A stretch of DNA of 64,000 nt from Gottfriedia sp049568075 (GTDB lineage Bacteria; Bacillota; Bacilli; Bacillales; Bacillaceae_G), in the NCBI GenBank assembly GCA_049568075.1, contig CP144911.1; one strand, given 5' to 3'. A program made the translations under genes and the position numbers. The notes beneath the pieces were generated by a model. The model had not been told where the DNA came from. It was given only the letters and a program-made list of their open reading frames with translations, and made no database searches. Shown one piece after another: positions 25,081 to 33,929 of the stretch; positions within the stretch are counted from its first letter, which is position 1; each line of letters starts with the position of its first letter.

Positions 25081-25758
25081 ATGATTCGAATTTTAATTGT
25101 GGATGATGATTCTCATATAAGAGAGTTATTGAAAATGTATTTACAAACTGAAGGCTACACGACATTTGAAGCAGCTAACGGAGACGAAGCTTCTGCATTG
25201 CTTGAGCAACAACAAATTAATTTAGCGATTGTAGATATAATGATGCCAGGAAAAGATGGGTACCAACTTTGTGAAGAAATAAGAGAGTATTATGATTTTC
25301 CCGTAATATTGTTAACTGCAAAAAGCGAGCTTTCTGATAAAGAAAAAGGTTTTGCAGTAGGCACAGATGACTATTTGACCAAACCATTTGAACCAAAAGA
25401 AATACTATTTCGGATTAAGGCTCTGTTAAGAAGATACAATATGATTAGTGCTCAAAAAATAAAACTGAACGAAACCGTTATCGATCGAAAAAGTTATGAA
25501 GTTTACTGTAATGGAAAATTACTTATGCTTCCAATGAAGGAATTTGAATTATTGTCTCAATTGGCAAGTTATCCAGATCGAATTTTTACACGTGATGAGC
25601 TGATCCAATTAATTTGGGGTGCTGATTTTGAAGGTGATGATCGAACAATAAATGTTCATATTAAACGTTTACGTGAAAGGTTTTCTAGTTTAACGAATGA
25701 CTTTAGTATAAAAACCGTTCGTGGCGTTGGTTATAAATTGGAGGTCACTAGAAAGTGA
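25081..25758 (+). CDS. hssR: Haem-stress response regulator HssR
   Basis: A 225-residue OmpR/PhoB-type response regulator. The receiver domain has the acidic pair DDD (8-10), phosphoacceptor Asp52 (IVDIMMPGKDGY) and Lys in LTKPFEP; the winged-helix DNA-binding domain covers about 128-222. The assignment as HssR comes from the adjoining kinase, the hrtBA transporter and the direct repeat upstream of hrtB. Phosphorylated HssR activates hrtBA when haem is in excess. ATG follows TGGGGATAAATT. The stop overlaps the kinase GTG start. Confidence 0.87.
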   Translation: MIRILIVDDDSHIRELLKMYLQTEGYTTFEAANGDEASALLEQQQINLAIVDIMMPGKDGYQLCEEIREYYDFPVILLTAKSELSDKEKGFAVGTDDYLTKPFEPKEILFRIKALLRRYNMISAQKIKLNETVIDRKSYEVYCNGKLLMLPMKEFELLSQLASYPDRIFTRDELIQLIWGADFEGDDRTINVHIKRLRERFSSLTNDFSIKTVRGVGYKLEVTRK

Positions 25759-27143
25759 AAACTTTATACATAAGAATTGTTCTTACAATCCTCGGTGTAA
25801 TGATTTGTAGCAGTTTATTGGCTTTCTTTCTTTCGAATGTGTATTACCACTATAATCTAAAGCCTTATAATGATAAGAAATTAACTAAAATGGCTTTAGA
25901 CGTTGGTACTTTTTATGAAGAAAATAATGATATCGAATTAAGCAATTACTTAAAAAGTATTAGTAAATTGGGATATCAAATTTTATTAGTAGATCAACAA
26001 GGAAATCAATCCTTTTATGGTGGTTCTTTTAGAGAAAAAAAACTAGATCGGAAAGTGATTGATTCTGTTTTAAACGGGAAGGTCTACCATGGTATTGCCG
26101 AATTTCCAACATCATTATTTGTGACTGGTTTTTTTGATAATACATTAAGTAATACAGTCGGTGTTCCTTTAAAATCGACTACTAATCATTTAGCGCTTTT
26201 TATGCGTCCAAATGTACAGCTTCAATTTGGTGAATTGCGTATACTCTTTTCCATTCTTCTCTTACTGACAATTGTATTAAGTATCGTATTTGTTCTAGTT
26301 AGTACAAGATATATTGTAAAACCGATTATTAAATTAACTGAAGCAACTAAAAAAATTGCAGAAGGAAAATATAATGTTCAATTGCAAATTAAACGCCAAG
26401 ACGAAATAGGAAAACTGGCTAATCACTTTTCGCATATGTCACAAAGATTAGGACAAATTGAAGCGATGCGTCAGGAGTTTGTGTCAAATGTATCTCATGA
26501 AATTCAATCACCACTTGCTTCGATACAAGGTTTTTCGCAATCACTACAAACTGAAAAATTAACCGAAGAGCAAAAGAATCATTACTTATCAATAATAGAG
26601 GAAGAAAGTAAAAGAATGTCCTTGTTAAGTAAACAATTATTAACGCTAGCTGCCTTAGATAAGGAAGAAAGTATATTGCAAAAAACAACTTTTGATGTTG
26701 CCGAGCAAATTAAACAAGTAGTTTTTACAACTGAATGGAGTTGGAGAAACAAAGAGTTGGCCATTGATTTGGAATTACCACAAACTTATGTGTATGCTGA
26801 TAAGAATCTACTACATCAAGTCTGGACAAACCTAATGACGAATAGCATTAAATTTAATCATGAAGGTGGATCAATCTCAATAAAACTGAGTAGTAATGAA
26901 GAGTATGTTCAAATTGAATTTCAAGATACTGGAATTGGTATTTCCGAAAAGGATTTACAACAAATATTTAATCGATTTTTTATTGCTGATAAGGCAAGAA
27001 ATCGAAAGGAATCCAGTAGCGGCTTAGGTTTAGCGATAGTTAAACAAATCATTGAATTACATAATGGGCATATTGAAGTAAGTAGTAAAGTAAGCGAAGG
27101 AACTAAATTTCATCTATCCATACCAAATATAAAAGAGTTCTGA
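25755..27143 (+). CDS. hssS: Haem-sensing histidine kinase HssS
   Basis: A 462-residue membrane kinase: transmembrane segments near 9-28 and 163-184 flank an extracellular sensor of about 130 residues, then HAMP, HisKA with phosphoaccepting His248 (NVSHEIQSPL) and HATPase (NLMTNSIKFN, DTGIGISEKD, SGLGLAIVKQ). The segments NVYYHYNLK and FVTGFFDN-N-TVG match S. aureus HssS as I remember it, at the same positions, which makes the assignment firm. It starts at GTG overlapping the hssR stop (GTGA). Confidence 0.9.
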   Translation: MKTLYIRIVLTILGVMICSSLLAFFLSNVYYHYNLKPYNDKKLTKMALDVGTFYEENNDIELSNYLKSISKLGYQILLVDQQGNQSFYGGSFREKKLDRKVIDSVLNGKVYHGIAEFPTSLFVTGFFDNTLSNTVGVPLKSTTNHLALFMRPNVQLQFGELRILFSILLLLTIVLSIVFVLVSTRYIVKPIIKLTEATKKIAEGKYNVQLQIKRQDEIGKLANHFSHMSQRLGQIEAMRQEFVSNVSHEIQSPLASIQGFSQSLQTEKLTEEQKNHYLSIIEEESKRMSLLSKQLLTLAALDKEESILQKTTFDVAEQIKQVVFTTEWSWRNKELAIDLELPQTYVYADKNLLHQVWTNLMTNSIKFNHEGGSISIKLSSNEEYVQIEFQDTGIGISEKDLQQIFNRFFIADKARNRKESSSGLGLAIVKQIIELHNGHIEVSSKVSEGTKFHLSIPNIKEF

Positions 27144-27162
27144 TTTATAATTGTAATCGACT

Positions 27163-27195
27163 GTTCACCTGTTGTTCATCTAACATTCCTATACT
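27163..27195 (+). promoter_or_regulatory. HssR-type direct repeat and hrtB promoter
   Basis: GTTCACCTG (27163-27171), TT, GTTCATCTA (27174-27182) form a 9-2-9 direct repeat, the layout of the HssR site GTTCATATT-N2-GTTCATATT. A -10 TATACT follows at 27190-27195, and no good -35 is present, as expected for an activator-dependent promoter. Confidence 0.72.
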
Positions 27196-27266
27196 TTAAA
27201 TTACAGAGAGTGATTCTACTTTTTACACTCTTTAAAATTTAGTATGTTAAAGGAGATGAATGACAG

Positions 27267-28352
27267 GTGTTTCTTGCATTAAGGGAATTTAAACACGCAA
27301 AATTACGTTTTTTATTAATTAGTCTAATCATGATCCTTATATCATTCCTAGTATTATTCGTTTCAGGATTGGCGAAAGGATTATCTTTTGATAATGCTTC
27401 TTCTATTGATAGCATGGCCTCAAATTATTTTGTATTACAAAAAGAATCGGGTAAACAAATTAATCATTCAATGTTAACGGAAAATCAAATAAATGAAGTT
27501 CAGAACTTGGTTGATGAGAAAAATTCCACTACTTTAGGAGTTCAAATGACTACGTTTCTAAAGGATGGAACATCTAAAAAAATTGATGCTACCTTATTTG
27601 GAATTGATGTGAATGGGTTAGCAGCCCCAAAGGTAATTGAAGGAGAAATGATTAATAATTCAACAAAGAATGAAGTGGTAGGAGATATTTCTTTAAAAGA
27701 AAAAGGAATCAAGCTTGGGGACATAATTTCAGATCAAATCTCGGGTAAAGAATTTAAAGTTGTTGGATTTACCGAGAATCAATCATATAGTCACGCACCG
27801 GTTATCCATATGAATTACAAAGAGTGGGCAATGGTCAATAGTAAGAATTCATTTAATGCAATTGCATTAAAAACAAACGAAAGTACAGCAAAAAAAGTAA
27901 GTGAAAAAGTCTCAGGAGTAGAAGTGATTAATAAAAATCAAGCATTAAAAGGCATACCTGGTTATAAAGAAGAGCAGGGTTCTTTACTAATGATGATTGT
28001 TTTTCTATTCTTTATCGGAGCTTTTGTATTAGCAGTCTTTTTCTATATCATTACGATTCAAAAAATTAATCAATTTGGCGTGCTAAAAGCAATAGGTTCA
28101 AAAACTAGTTATTTAGCTAAGAATATTATTTTTCAAGTTTTAACACTTACACTATTAAGTTTAATGATCAGCATTTCAACCACATTTGGATTATCTAAAG
28201 TATTACCAGCTAGCTTACCTTTTGTATTTGATGCTAAGTTAATCATCGGAAGTTCATTATTATTCCTATTTGTAGCAATAGTTGGTTCGTTAATATCTTT
28301 ATTAAAAGTAGTAAAAATAGATGCGATTGAAGCAATAGGGAGGGCTTTTTAA
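27267..28352 (+). CDS. hrtB: Haem efflux transporter permease HrtB
   Basis: A 361-residue FtsX/MacB-type permease with one N-terminal membrane segment (about 14-36), an extracellular domain of about 200 residues, and three C-terminal spans. This is the HrtB layout. With HrtA it removes excess haem from the membrane. The start is GTG with AAAGGAG 12 nt upstream, a long spacing; an ATG overlapping that site opens only a short other-frame peptide. Its stop overlaps the hrtA ATG by one base. A HssR-type repeat lies in its promoter. Confidence 0.87.
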   Translation: MFLALREFKHAKLRFLLISLIMILISFLVLFVSGLAKGLSFDNASSIDSMASNYFVLQKESGKQINHSMLTENQINEVQNLVDEKNSTTLGVQMTTFLKDGTSKKIDATLFGIDVNGLAAPKVIEGEMINNSTKNEVVGDISLKEKGIKLGDIISDQISGKEFKVVGFTENQSYSHAPVIHMNYKEWAMVNSKNSFNAIALKTNESTAKKVSEKVSGVEVINKNQALKGIPGYKEEQGSLLMMIVFLFFIGAFVLAVFFYIITIQKINQFGVLKAIGSKTSYLAKNIIFQVLTLTLLSLMISISTTFGLSKVLPASLPFVFDAKLIIGSSLLFLFVAIVGSLISLLKVVKIDAIEAIGRAF

Positions 28353-29035
28353 TGAGTAATAAACTAGTACTAGATAATATTAGCAAAACATACAATGACG
28401 GTGATTCTTTAGCAACAACAGTATTAGATCAAGTTTCCATTCAAGTAAAAGCTGGTGAACTAGTAGCAGTTGTTGGTCCGTCTGGCTCAGGGAAAAGCAC
28501 CTTCCTTTCAATAGCAGGAGCATTATTATCTCCGACTAGTGGGAAAATTTTAATAGATGATATTGAAATAAGTAATCTTCCAGCAAATAAACTGAATGAA
28601 TTTAGATTATCTAAAATCGGATTTATTTTTCAAATGTCTAATTTAATCCCATATTTAACAGTTAAAGATCAGCTTCTATTAATTGCTGAATTAGCTGGAA
28701 TAAAAACCAAAGTTGCCGAGAAGAAAGCAAACGAATTACTTGAACAATTAGGATTATCAAAGAGGATGAGAAACTATCCAGAAAATTTATCAGGTGGAGA
28801 GAGACAACGAGTAGCCATTGCACGAGCACTAATGAATGATCCAGAAGTAATCTTTGCGGATGAACCTACAGCTAGTCTCGATTCTGAAAGAGGAAGAGCT
28901 GTTGTTGAAATGCTATCTAAAGAAGTGAAGCAAAGGCAAAAAGCTGCGATAATGGTCACTCATGATAAAAGGATGTTAGATTTGTGTGACCGTGTTGTTT
29001 ACATTGAAAATGGCAAACTTACTGAACAAATTTAA
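28352..29035 (+). CDS. hrtA: Haem efflux transporter ATPase HrtA
   Basis: A 227-residue ABC ATPase of the MacB/LolD type. Walker A is GPSGSGKST, Q-loop region IFQMSNLIPYLT, signature LSGGERQR, Walker B VIFADEPTASLD, and the H-loop VTHDKRM. It powers HrtB. Size equals HrtA of S. aureus. Translation is coupled to hrtB through a TAATG overlap. A terminator follows directly. Confidence 0.88.
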   Translation: MSNKLVLDNISKTYNDGDSLATTVLDQVSIQVKAGELVAVVGPSGSGKSTFLSIAGALLSPTSGKILIDDIEISNLPANKLNEFRLSKIGFIFQMSNLIPYLTVKDQLLLIAELAGIKTKVAEKKANELLEQLGLSKRMRNYPENLSGGERQRVAIARALMNDPEVIFADEPTASLDSERGRAVVEMLSKEVKQRQKAAIMVTHDKRMLDLCDRVVYIENGKLTEQI

Positions 29036-29037
29036 GG

Positions 29038-29070
29038 AAGAGCCCGTTTTAAATAAACGGGTTCTTTTTA
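29038..29070 (+). terminator. Rho-independent terminator of hrtBA
   Basis: AAGAGCCCGTTT pairs with AAACGGGTTCTT and is followed by TTTAAATT. Confidence 0.88.
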
Positions 29071-29154
29071 AATTGTTTATGAGTAAGTAATTTAGAACAA
29101 AGAGCTATTTTAGTGACTCATGAACCCGGAGTATGGAATATATTCTGAATAAAC

Positions 29155-29190
29155 AAAAGAACCCGTTCAAATCGAACGGGTTCTTTTTTA
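29155..29190 (-). terminator. Terminator of the pyruvate oxidase gene
   Basis: AAAAGAACCCGTTC pairs with GAACGGGTTCTTTT. It overlaps the last bases of the minus-strand gene and shares its CCCGTT/AACGGGTTC core with the hrtBA terminator 85 bp away. Confidence 0.88.
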
Positions 29191-30924
29191 TAGATGTAAT
29201 CGATCTAAAAGATTCGATTTAGCAAGATCAATTACATCACTTGCATGGCCATTTAATACAGCTTTTAATGTCCATAGTGTAAATCCATGCGCTTGTTCAA
29301 TACTTACTTTAGGAGGCATTGCCAGTTCTTGACGGTTTACTAAAACATCGATTAGAGCCGGTCCATTGTGTTCAAACGCACGTTGTACAGCGGATTCTAA
29401 ATCAGCAGGGTCTTCTACACGAATTCCTTCAATCCCCATCGCTTGAGCTAATGATGCAAAGTTAGGGTTTTCTAAAGATGTACCAGTTTCTAGGTAACCA
29501 GCAGCTTTCATTTCTAATTCTACGAAACTTAGCGCACTATTATTGAATACGACTATTTTTACAGGTAATTTATGCTGGTGGATCGTTAATAAATCACCCA
29601 TTAACATTGATAATCCACCATCTCCGCATAATGCCACTACTTGACGTCCAGGTTGAGAAACTTGAGCACCAATTGCTTGAGGCATGGCATTAGCCATCGT
29701 TCCATGATTAAATGATCCAAGTAATCTTCTTTTTCCATTCATTTGTAAATATCGTGCAGACCATAATGTAGGCGTACCGACATCACATGTAAAGATCGTA
29801 TCTTCACTTGCAAGATCACTTACAATCTTAGTTAAATACTGAGGGTGGATTGGAGTTCGACCTGGTTTTCCTACAGCAAATTTTTCTAAATCTTCACGTA
29901 CATTTTTGTATGCTGAAACATACTTTTCTAAATGGCTTGAATCTTTCACATCTGTTAAGAGAGGTAATAACTGACTAATTGTTTCTTTTACATCTCCACA
30001 TAGTCCATAAGTAAGTGCAGCTCGTCGACCTAGATGCTCAGCTCGAACATCAACTTGTAAAATAACTGCATCGTCCGGATAAAACTGTCGATATGGGAAA
30101 TCTGTTCCAAGCATTAACAAGACATCACAATCCATAATCGCGTGATATCCTGATGAGTAGCCAATTAATCCGGTTAGCCCAGCATTATATGGATTATCGT
30201 ATTCAAGGAATTCTTTTCCTCTAAGCGCAATAACCATTGGAGATTTTAACTTTTCGCAAAGAAGCATTAAATGAGAATGAGCTCCTTCACAGCCCGCTCC
30301 GCAAAGTAGTGTAACTTTCTTCCCATCATTGAGAAATCCAGCTAGTTTTTCCAATTCAGGTTTCGATGGACTAATCAGTGGATTCGTTACATGAATAACT
30401 TGTTCTGGAACAGTTTGTCGATCTTCTAAAGCAGCTATGTCTCCAGGTAAAACAAGTACAGATACACCTTTTCTTGCGATTGCATGCTGCATTGCAATCG
30501 TTGCTAGACGAGGCATTTGTTCTGCTCTATAGACTGTTTCACAGAAGTGACTGCATTCTTTAAATAATTGCTCAGGACGAGTTTGTTGAAAATACTCACT
30601 TCCAATTTCGATGCTTGGAATTTGAGCCGCGATCGCCAGTACAGGAATACGGCTTCGATGACAATCGTATAATCCGTTAATTAGGTGAAGATTACCTGGA
30701 CCACTGCTTCCCGCACAAACTGCGATACTTCCACTCATTAGAGCATCTGAACCTGCAGCAAAAGCCGCAACCTCTTCATGGCGAACGCCGATCCATTCAA
30801 TTCTTTTTGAGTTTTTAATTGAATCCAAAACAGCATTTAAAGAATCGCCAACAATACCGTAAATTCTAGTAACTCCTGCCTGAATCAATGAATCAATCAG
30901 TAAATCTGCAATTGTTTTCCTCAT
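29188..30924 (-). CDS. ydaP: ThDP-dependent pyruvate oxidase / pyruvate dehydrogenase (quinone), YdaP/PoxB-like
   Basis: A 578-residue thiamine-diphosphate enzyme. The N-terminal domain has RIYGIVGDSLNAVLD and the catalytic glutamate in RHEEVAAFAAG; the C-terminal ThDP/Mg motif is GDGGLSMLMGD ending in NNS. It resembles E. coli PoxB and B. subtilis YdaP, which oxidise pyruvate to acetate and CO2 and pass electrons to quinone. The membrane-binding tail of PoxB is not obvious. AGAAGGAGATTACA precedes the ATG. YdaP is a general-stress protein in B. subtilis; no SigB promoter was confirmed here. It is divergent from the MerR-type regulator. Confidence 0.85.
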   Translation of the reverse strand: MRKTIADLLIDSLIQAGVTRIYGIVGDSLNAVLDSIKNSKRIEWIGVRHEEVAAFAAGSDALMSGSIAVCAGSSGPGNLHLINGLYDCHRSRIPVLAIAAQIPSIEIGSEYFQQTRPEQLFKECSHFCETVYRAEQMPRLATIAMQHAIARKGVSVLVLPGDIAALEDRQTVPEQVIHVTNPLISPSKPELEKLAGFLNDGKKVTLLCGAGCEGAHSHLMLLCEKLKSPMVIALRGKEFLEYDNPYNAGLTGLIGYSSGYHAIMDCDVLLMLGTDFPYRQFYPDDAVILQVDVRAEHLGRRAALTYGLCGDVKETISQLLPLLTDVKDSSHLEKYVSAYKNVREDLEKFAVGKPGRTPIHPQYLTKIVSDLASEDTIFTCDVGTPTLWSARYLQMNGKRRLLGSFNHGTMANAMPQAIGAQVSQPGRQVVALCGDGGLSMLMGDLLTIHQHKLPVKIVVFNNSALSFVELEMKAAGYLETGTSLENPNFASLAQAMGIEGIRVEDPADLESAVQRAFEHNGPALIDVLVNRQELAMPPKVSIEQAHGFTLWTLKAVLNGHASDVIDLAKSNLLDRLHL

Positions 30925-31112
30925 TGTAATCTCCTTCTAGTTCACTGTTAATGGAACTAATTGAATTTAATAAGCCTTAGGCTACAGATAAATTTATGCT
31001 TTGCAGAAATGTAAAACGTTATACCAAAAAAAGGCAGGAAAAGTAGGATGCATTAAGAATTAAATACTTTAAAAATCTCTTAACCTCGAATTTTTTGTCG
31101 AAGGAATTCATC

Positions 31113-31143
31113 TTGAAACTTACGTTTACGTAAGATTTATAAT
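31113..31143 (+). promoter_or_regulatory. MerR-type promoter with 19-bp spacer and dyad
   Basis: TTGAAA (31113-31118) and TATAAT (31138-31143) are separated by 19 bp, the overlong spacer typical of MerR-controlled promoters. The spacer is filled by the dyad CTTACGTTTACGTAAG (31119-31134). It drives the regulator gene itself and the acyl-CoA dehydrogenase behind it. Confidence 0.82.
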
Positions 31144-31172
31144 ATATCTATAGCTAGAAGGAGGAGGGCATT

Positions 31173-31550
31173 TTGAAGTTTTATTCGATTCGAGAGATGA
31201 CGAATGAATTTAATACGACTCATAGAACCCTTAGATATTATGAAGAAATCGGATTATTACACCCATCCTATACTGAAAGTGGTAGAAGAAGGTATTCTCA
31301 TAAAGATCGTACACGTCTTTATTTAATTCAAAGGGGTAAAAATTTAGGCTTTCATTTGCAGGAAATAAAAGAAATGATTGATTTATTTACGCTCGATCGA
31401 ACAGGTGAAAAACAATTACAAAAAACAATTGAATATGGAAATCAAAAAATTATAGAGTTAGATAAAAAAATTAACGATTTAATTCAATTAAAAGAAGAAA
31501 TTATGAGAATGAAGAGTAATCTTGAGCGGAATTTATTAGAAATCGAATGA
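31173..31550 (+). CDS. MerR-family transcriptional regulator
   Basis: A 125-residue MerR-type regulator: N-terminal winged helix (YSIREMTNEFNTTHRTLRYYEEIGLL) and a long C-terminal dimerisation coiled coil, with no effector-domain cysteines, so it is not a metal sensor. Starts at TTG with a near-perfect GAAGGAGGAGGG. The gene is followed 31 nt later by an acyl-CoA dehydrogenase and preceded by a MerR-type dyad. The dyad resembles, from memory, the motif of LiuR, a MerR regulator of branched-chain/fatty-acid degradation, which fits the neighbour. Confidence 0.87.
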   Translation: MKFYSIREMTNEFNTTHRTLRYYEEIGLLHPSYTESGRRRYSHKDRTRLYLIQRGKNLGFHLQEIKEMIDLFTLDRTGEKQLQKTIEYGNQKIIELDKKINDLIQLKEEIMRMKSNLERNLLEIE

Positions 31551-31581
31551 AATACTTCCGAAAAAGGATGTGGAAGGTTTA

Positions 31582-33246
31582 ATGAATTTTTATAAAGAAG
31601 ATCGTAATCTACAATTGATATTAGGAAAATATTTTAATGAGGATTTTTTTACATGGGCTAATAAAGAATTAGAAGAATTTGGTGAGCTTTGTGCGAATGA
31701 AATCGATCAACGTGCAATTCACACAGACCGAGAAGGTCAACCACGTTTAATCAAATATGATGCATATGGTAATGATATTTCACATGTTTGGGTAAATGAA
31801 GGTTATAAGCAAACTGTAAAAAATACTTATAATAGAGGGATTGTTAGTTATATTCATAAGTCAATTCCCGAACTTGGTATAAAGGGGAATTATATTTATT
31901 CCTATGCACAAGGTTATTTATTATCACAGGCTGAAGCTGGTTTTTATTGTCCAGTAACATTATCAATGGCTGCTACGTTTTTAGTTGAAAAATATGCAGA
32001 TGAAGCATTAAAAGAAAAATATCTCCCCCATCTATTATCAACTGGGGAAACAGAATTATATGAAGGAGCGACTTTTTTAACTGAAAGACAGGGTGGTTCA
32101 GATGTTGGGGCCAATGTAGTGAAAGCAGTTAAAGAAGGAGATTACTATCGTATTTACGGAGAAAAATATTTTGCTAGCAATGCAGGTCAGTGTGGTATTA
32201 CAACAATTTTAGCAAGAATTGAGGGAGCGCCTTCTGGGAGTAAGGGGTTAAGTTTATTTTTAGTACCTTGGAAGAATGATGATGGTACTAATAATGGATT
32301 CGTGATTCGTCGCTTAAAAGATAAGCTAGGTGTAAGAGCTGTTCCATCAGGAGAAGTTGAGTTTAATGGAGCGAAAGCATTTCTAATCGGAGATCCTTCT
32401 AGAGGAATTAACTATATGATGGAAGCATTGAATCTATCTAGAATATGTAATGCTGTAGCATCAGTTGGAATTATGAGAAGAGCCTATGTGGAGGCGAAGA
32501 AATATGCTGAAAATAGACCGGCATTTGGACAAATATTAACGAATTTTCCAATGATCCAAGAGACATTAGCAAAACTTACAACCATTCAGGAAGTTCAGAC
32601 AAGCGCAGTATTTAATTTAGTGGCTTTATATGATCGAGTGGTTGGGAAAGAAAATGGAACAAGTGAGGAACAAACATTAGTAAGACTTTTAATCGCTTTA
32701 TTAAAAATGCGTACAGCGGAAGAAGCGATTCATTTCTCCCACGAGGCGATTGAAATGCATGGAGGAAATGGTTATATTGAAGATTTTGTTACACCTCGAC
32801 TTCTAAGAGATGCTCAAGTACTTACAGTCTGGGAAGGAACAGCTAATATTTTAGGTTTAGAGATTTTGAGACTGTTTAACAAAATGAATGGTTATCAAGT
32901 CTTTAAATCATTTATTGAAGAAAAATTAGTGGATACACCTCAAACATTAATAGATGAAAGTGAAATCATTAAGAAAAAGCTGGAAGAATTAAATGAGATT
33001 GTTCTTTATACATCTACTTTAGATGCTAAAATTCAATCATATAATTCAAAGAAAATAGCAAATAAAATGGCAGACTTAGTTGAAGCAGTTACTGCTCTTG
33101 AAGATGCAAAAGAGCATATTCGAAAAGAATACATTGCAAAAGTATTGATCCATGAACGATATTTTAAAAATCACATTAACAAAGAACAAATTCATTTAAA
33201 GTATTTTGATGAAATTGTCGGTTATAAAGTTTCGATAAATAAATGA
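31582..33246 (+). CDS. AidB-like acyl-CoA dehydrogenase
   Basis: A 554-residue flavoprotein of the acyl-CoA dehydrogenase family. The segment YEGATFLTERQGGSDVGANV and the late EMHGGNGYIEDF...VLTVWEGTANILGLE are typical of the AidB/long type, which is about 150 residues longer than classical enzymes. The ATG at 31582 follows GGAAGG; a GTG 12 nt upstream is possible. With a MerR/LiuR-like regulator ahead of it, a role in branched-chain or fatty acyl-CoA breakdown is more likely than DNA alkylation response, but the substrate is unknown. Confidence 0.85.
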   Translation: MNFYKEDRNLQLILGKYFNEDFFTWANKELEEFGELCANEIDQRAIHTDREGQPRLIKYDAYGNDISHVWVNEGYKQTVKNTYNRGIVSYIHKSIPELGIKGNYIYSYAQGYLLSQAEAGFYCPVTLSMAATFLVEKYADEALKEKYLPHLLSTGETELYEGATFLTERQGGSDVGANVVKAVKEGDYYRIYGEKYFASNAGQCGITTILARIEGAPSGSKGLSLFLVPWKNDDGTNNGFVIRRLKDKLGVRAVPSGEVEFNGAKAFLIGDPSRGINYMMEALNLSRICNAVASVGIMRRAYVEAKKYAENRPAFGQILTNFPMIQETLAKLTTIQEVQTSAVFNLVALYDRVVGKENGTSEEQTLVRLLIALLKMRTAEEAIHFSHEAIEMHGGNGYIEDFVTPRLLRDAQVLTVWEGTANILGLEILRLFNKMNGYQVFKSFIEEKLVDTPQTLIDESEIIKKKLEELNEIVLYTSTLDAKIQSYNSKKIANKMADLVEAVTALEDAKEHIRKEYIAKVLIHERYFKNHINKEQIHLKYFDEIVGYKVSINK

Positions 33247-33462
33247 AATGATTAATGTGAAATATCTTGTGTCGCTGGTCATTGAATGTACTGGAGTCAA
33301 TTCTGAAATGTACAAGTACGAAGTGAACTATATTTACCACGGGAATTTCTTAATTAAATATATTTTAATAAACTTTCTAAAAATAACACTCAATGGGAAA
33401 AATATTAAGCTATAAGTATTCTCAATAATCGAATTAGGCGACAAATTTTTAAAAAAATAATT

Positions 33463-33502
33463 AAAAAAAGATGGGGAATCAAAATTTCCACCATCTTTTT
33501 TT
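33463..33502 (-). terminator. Terminator overlapping the small spoIIS-adjacent gene end
   Basis: AAAAAAAGATGG pairs with CCATCTTTTTTT. The 3' end of the small minus-strand gene runs into it. The 33247-33462 stretch behind the dehydrogenase shows no gene. Confidence 0.75.
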
Positions 33503-33667
33503 CTTGTTCGTTTGCTCATCTTTTAATGATTTTAGAAAATCTTTATTTGACTTTAATACATTTTCTTCATTGATTACGCCTAATGGTTTGGACTTGATAT
33601 GTTTCATTCTTCGCAATATCTCTTCATTTGATTGAAGTACATCTTCAATTTGATTGTTTTTGCTCAA
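33479..33667 (-). CDS. Small protein with duplicated SpoIISB-like motif (candidate second antitoxin)
   Basis: A 62-residue, charged, soluble protein encoded behind the SpoIISA toxin and its antitoxin. It contains two copies, 27 residues apart, of one motif: DVLQSNEEILRRMK (9-22) and NVLKSNKDFLKSLK (36-49). The 52-residue antitoxin next door carries one copy (NLRKTNRLAIRALK), and the B. subtilis SpoIISB sequence I recall has a similar IFKENERLIDEYK. It ends in KKKRWWKF. The start is TTG with AAGAGGTGA 5 nt upstream. A terminator precedes it, so it probably has its own promoter. B. cereus has a three-component SpoIISABC locus; this may be the third part, but that is an inference. Confidence 0.6.
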   Translation of the reverse strand: MSKNNQIEDVLQSNEEILRRMKHIKSKPLGVINEENVLKSNKDFLKSLKDEQTNKKKRWWKF

Positions 33668-33685
33668 TTGAATCACCTCTTAGTC

Positions 33686-33706
33686 ACTAATAGATAGTAT
33701 ATTAGT
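33686..33706 (-). promoter_or_regulatory. Inverted repeat upstream of the candidate second antitoxin
   Basis: ACTAATA and TATTAGT are perfect 7-bp arms around a 7-nt centre, lying between the antitoxin terminator and the small gene. It may be an operator or a leader hairpin. Confidence 0.4.
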
Positions 33707-33731
33707 ATCTCTTATAAGATATGATTCAAAA

Positions 33732-33757
33732 CAAAAAAAGAGTGCAACCATTGCACC
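33732..33757 (-). terminator. Terminator of the SpoIISA-antitoxin transcript
   Basis: On the minus strand GTGCAA-TGG-TTGCAC is followed by a T-run (CTTTTTTTG), directly after the small antitoxin stop. Confidence 0.75.
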
Positions 33758-33916
33758 CTATACGCCTCTATTTTTTAACGCTCTAATTGCTAATCTGTTT
33801 GTTTTTCTTAAATTAGTGATTTCACTGGATGGTTCAATTACGATTCCATTACGTTTAGGAGAGGACTTAGGTTGTGATTCAGGAGCTTTTTTAAACGATA
33901 ATAATTTTTTAAACAT
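33758..33916 (-). CDS. spoIISB: SpoIISB-like antitoxin
   Basis: A 52-residue basic protein, MFKKLLSFKKAPESQPKSSP then a helix-forming end with NLRKTNRLAIRALKNR. The ATG follows AAGGAGTCGATATGG, 13 nt after the toxin stop. Its size, basic disordered N-terminus and position match SpoIISB (56 residues in B. subtilis), which wraps around the cytosolic domain of SpoIISA. The spacing Lys-x-Asn-x2-hydrophobic pair-x2-hydrophobic-Lys is shared with the SpoIISB sequence as I remember it. Overall identity is low, so the call rests mainly on context and the motif. A terminator follows at once. Confidence 0.7.
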   Translation of the reverse strand: MFKKLLSFKKAPESQPKSSPKRNGIVIEPSSEITNLRKTNRLAIRALKNRGV

Positions 33917-33929
33917 CCATATCGACTCC

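Noticed and set aside
29038..29190. Two similar GC-rich hairpins flanking a 120-bp gap as a mobile element (MITE)
   Set aside because: Both have the loop-and-T-run shape of terminators at the ends of convergent genes; no longer terminal repeats or target duplication.
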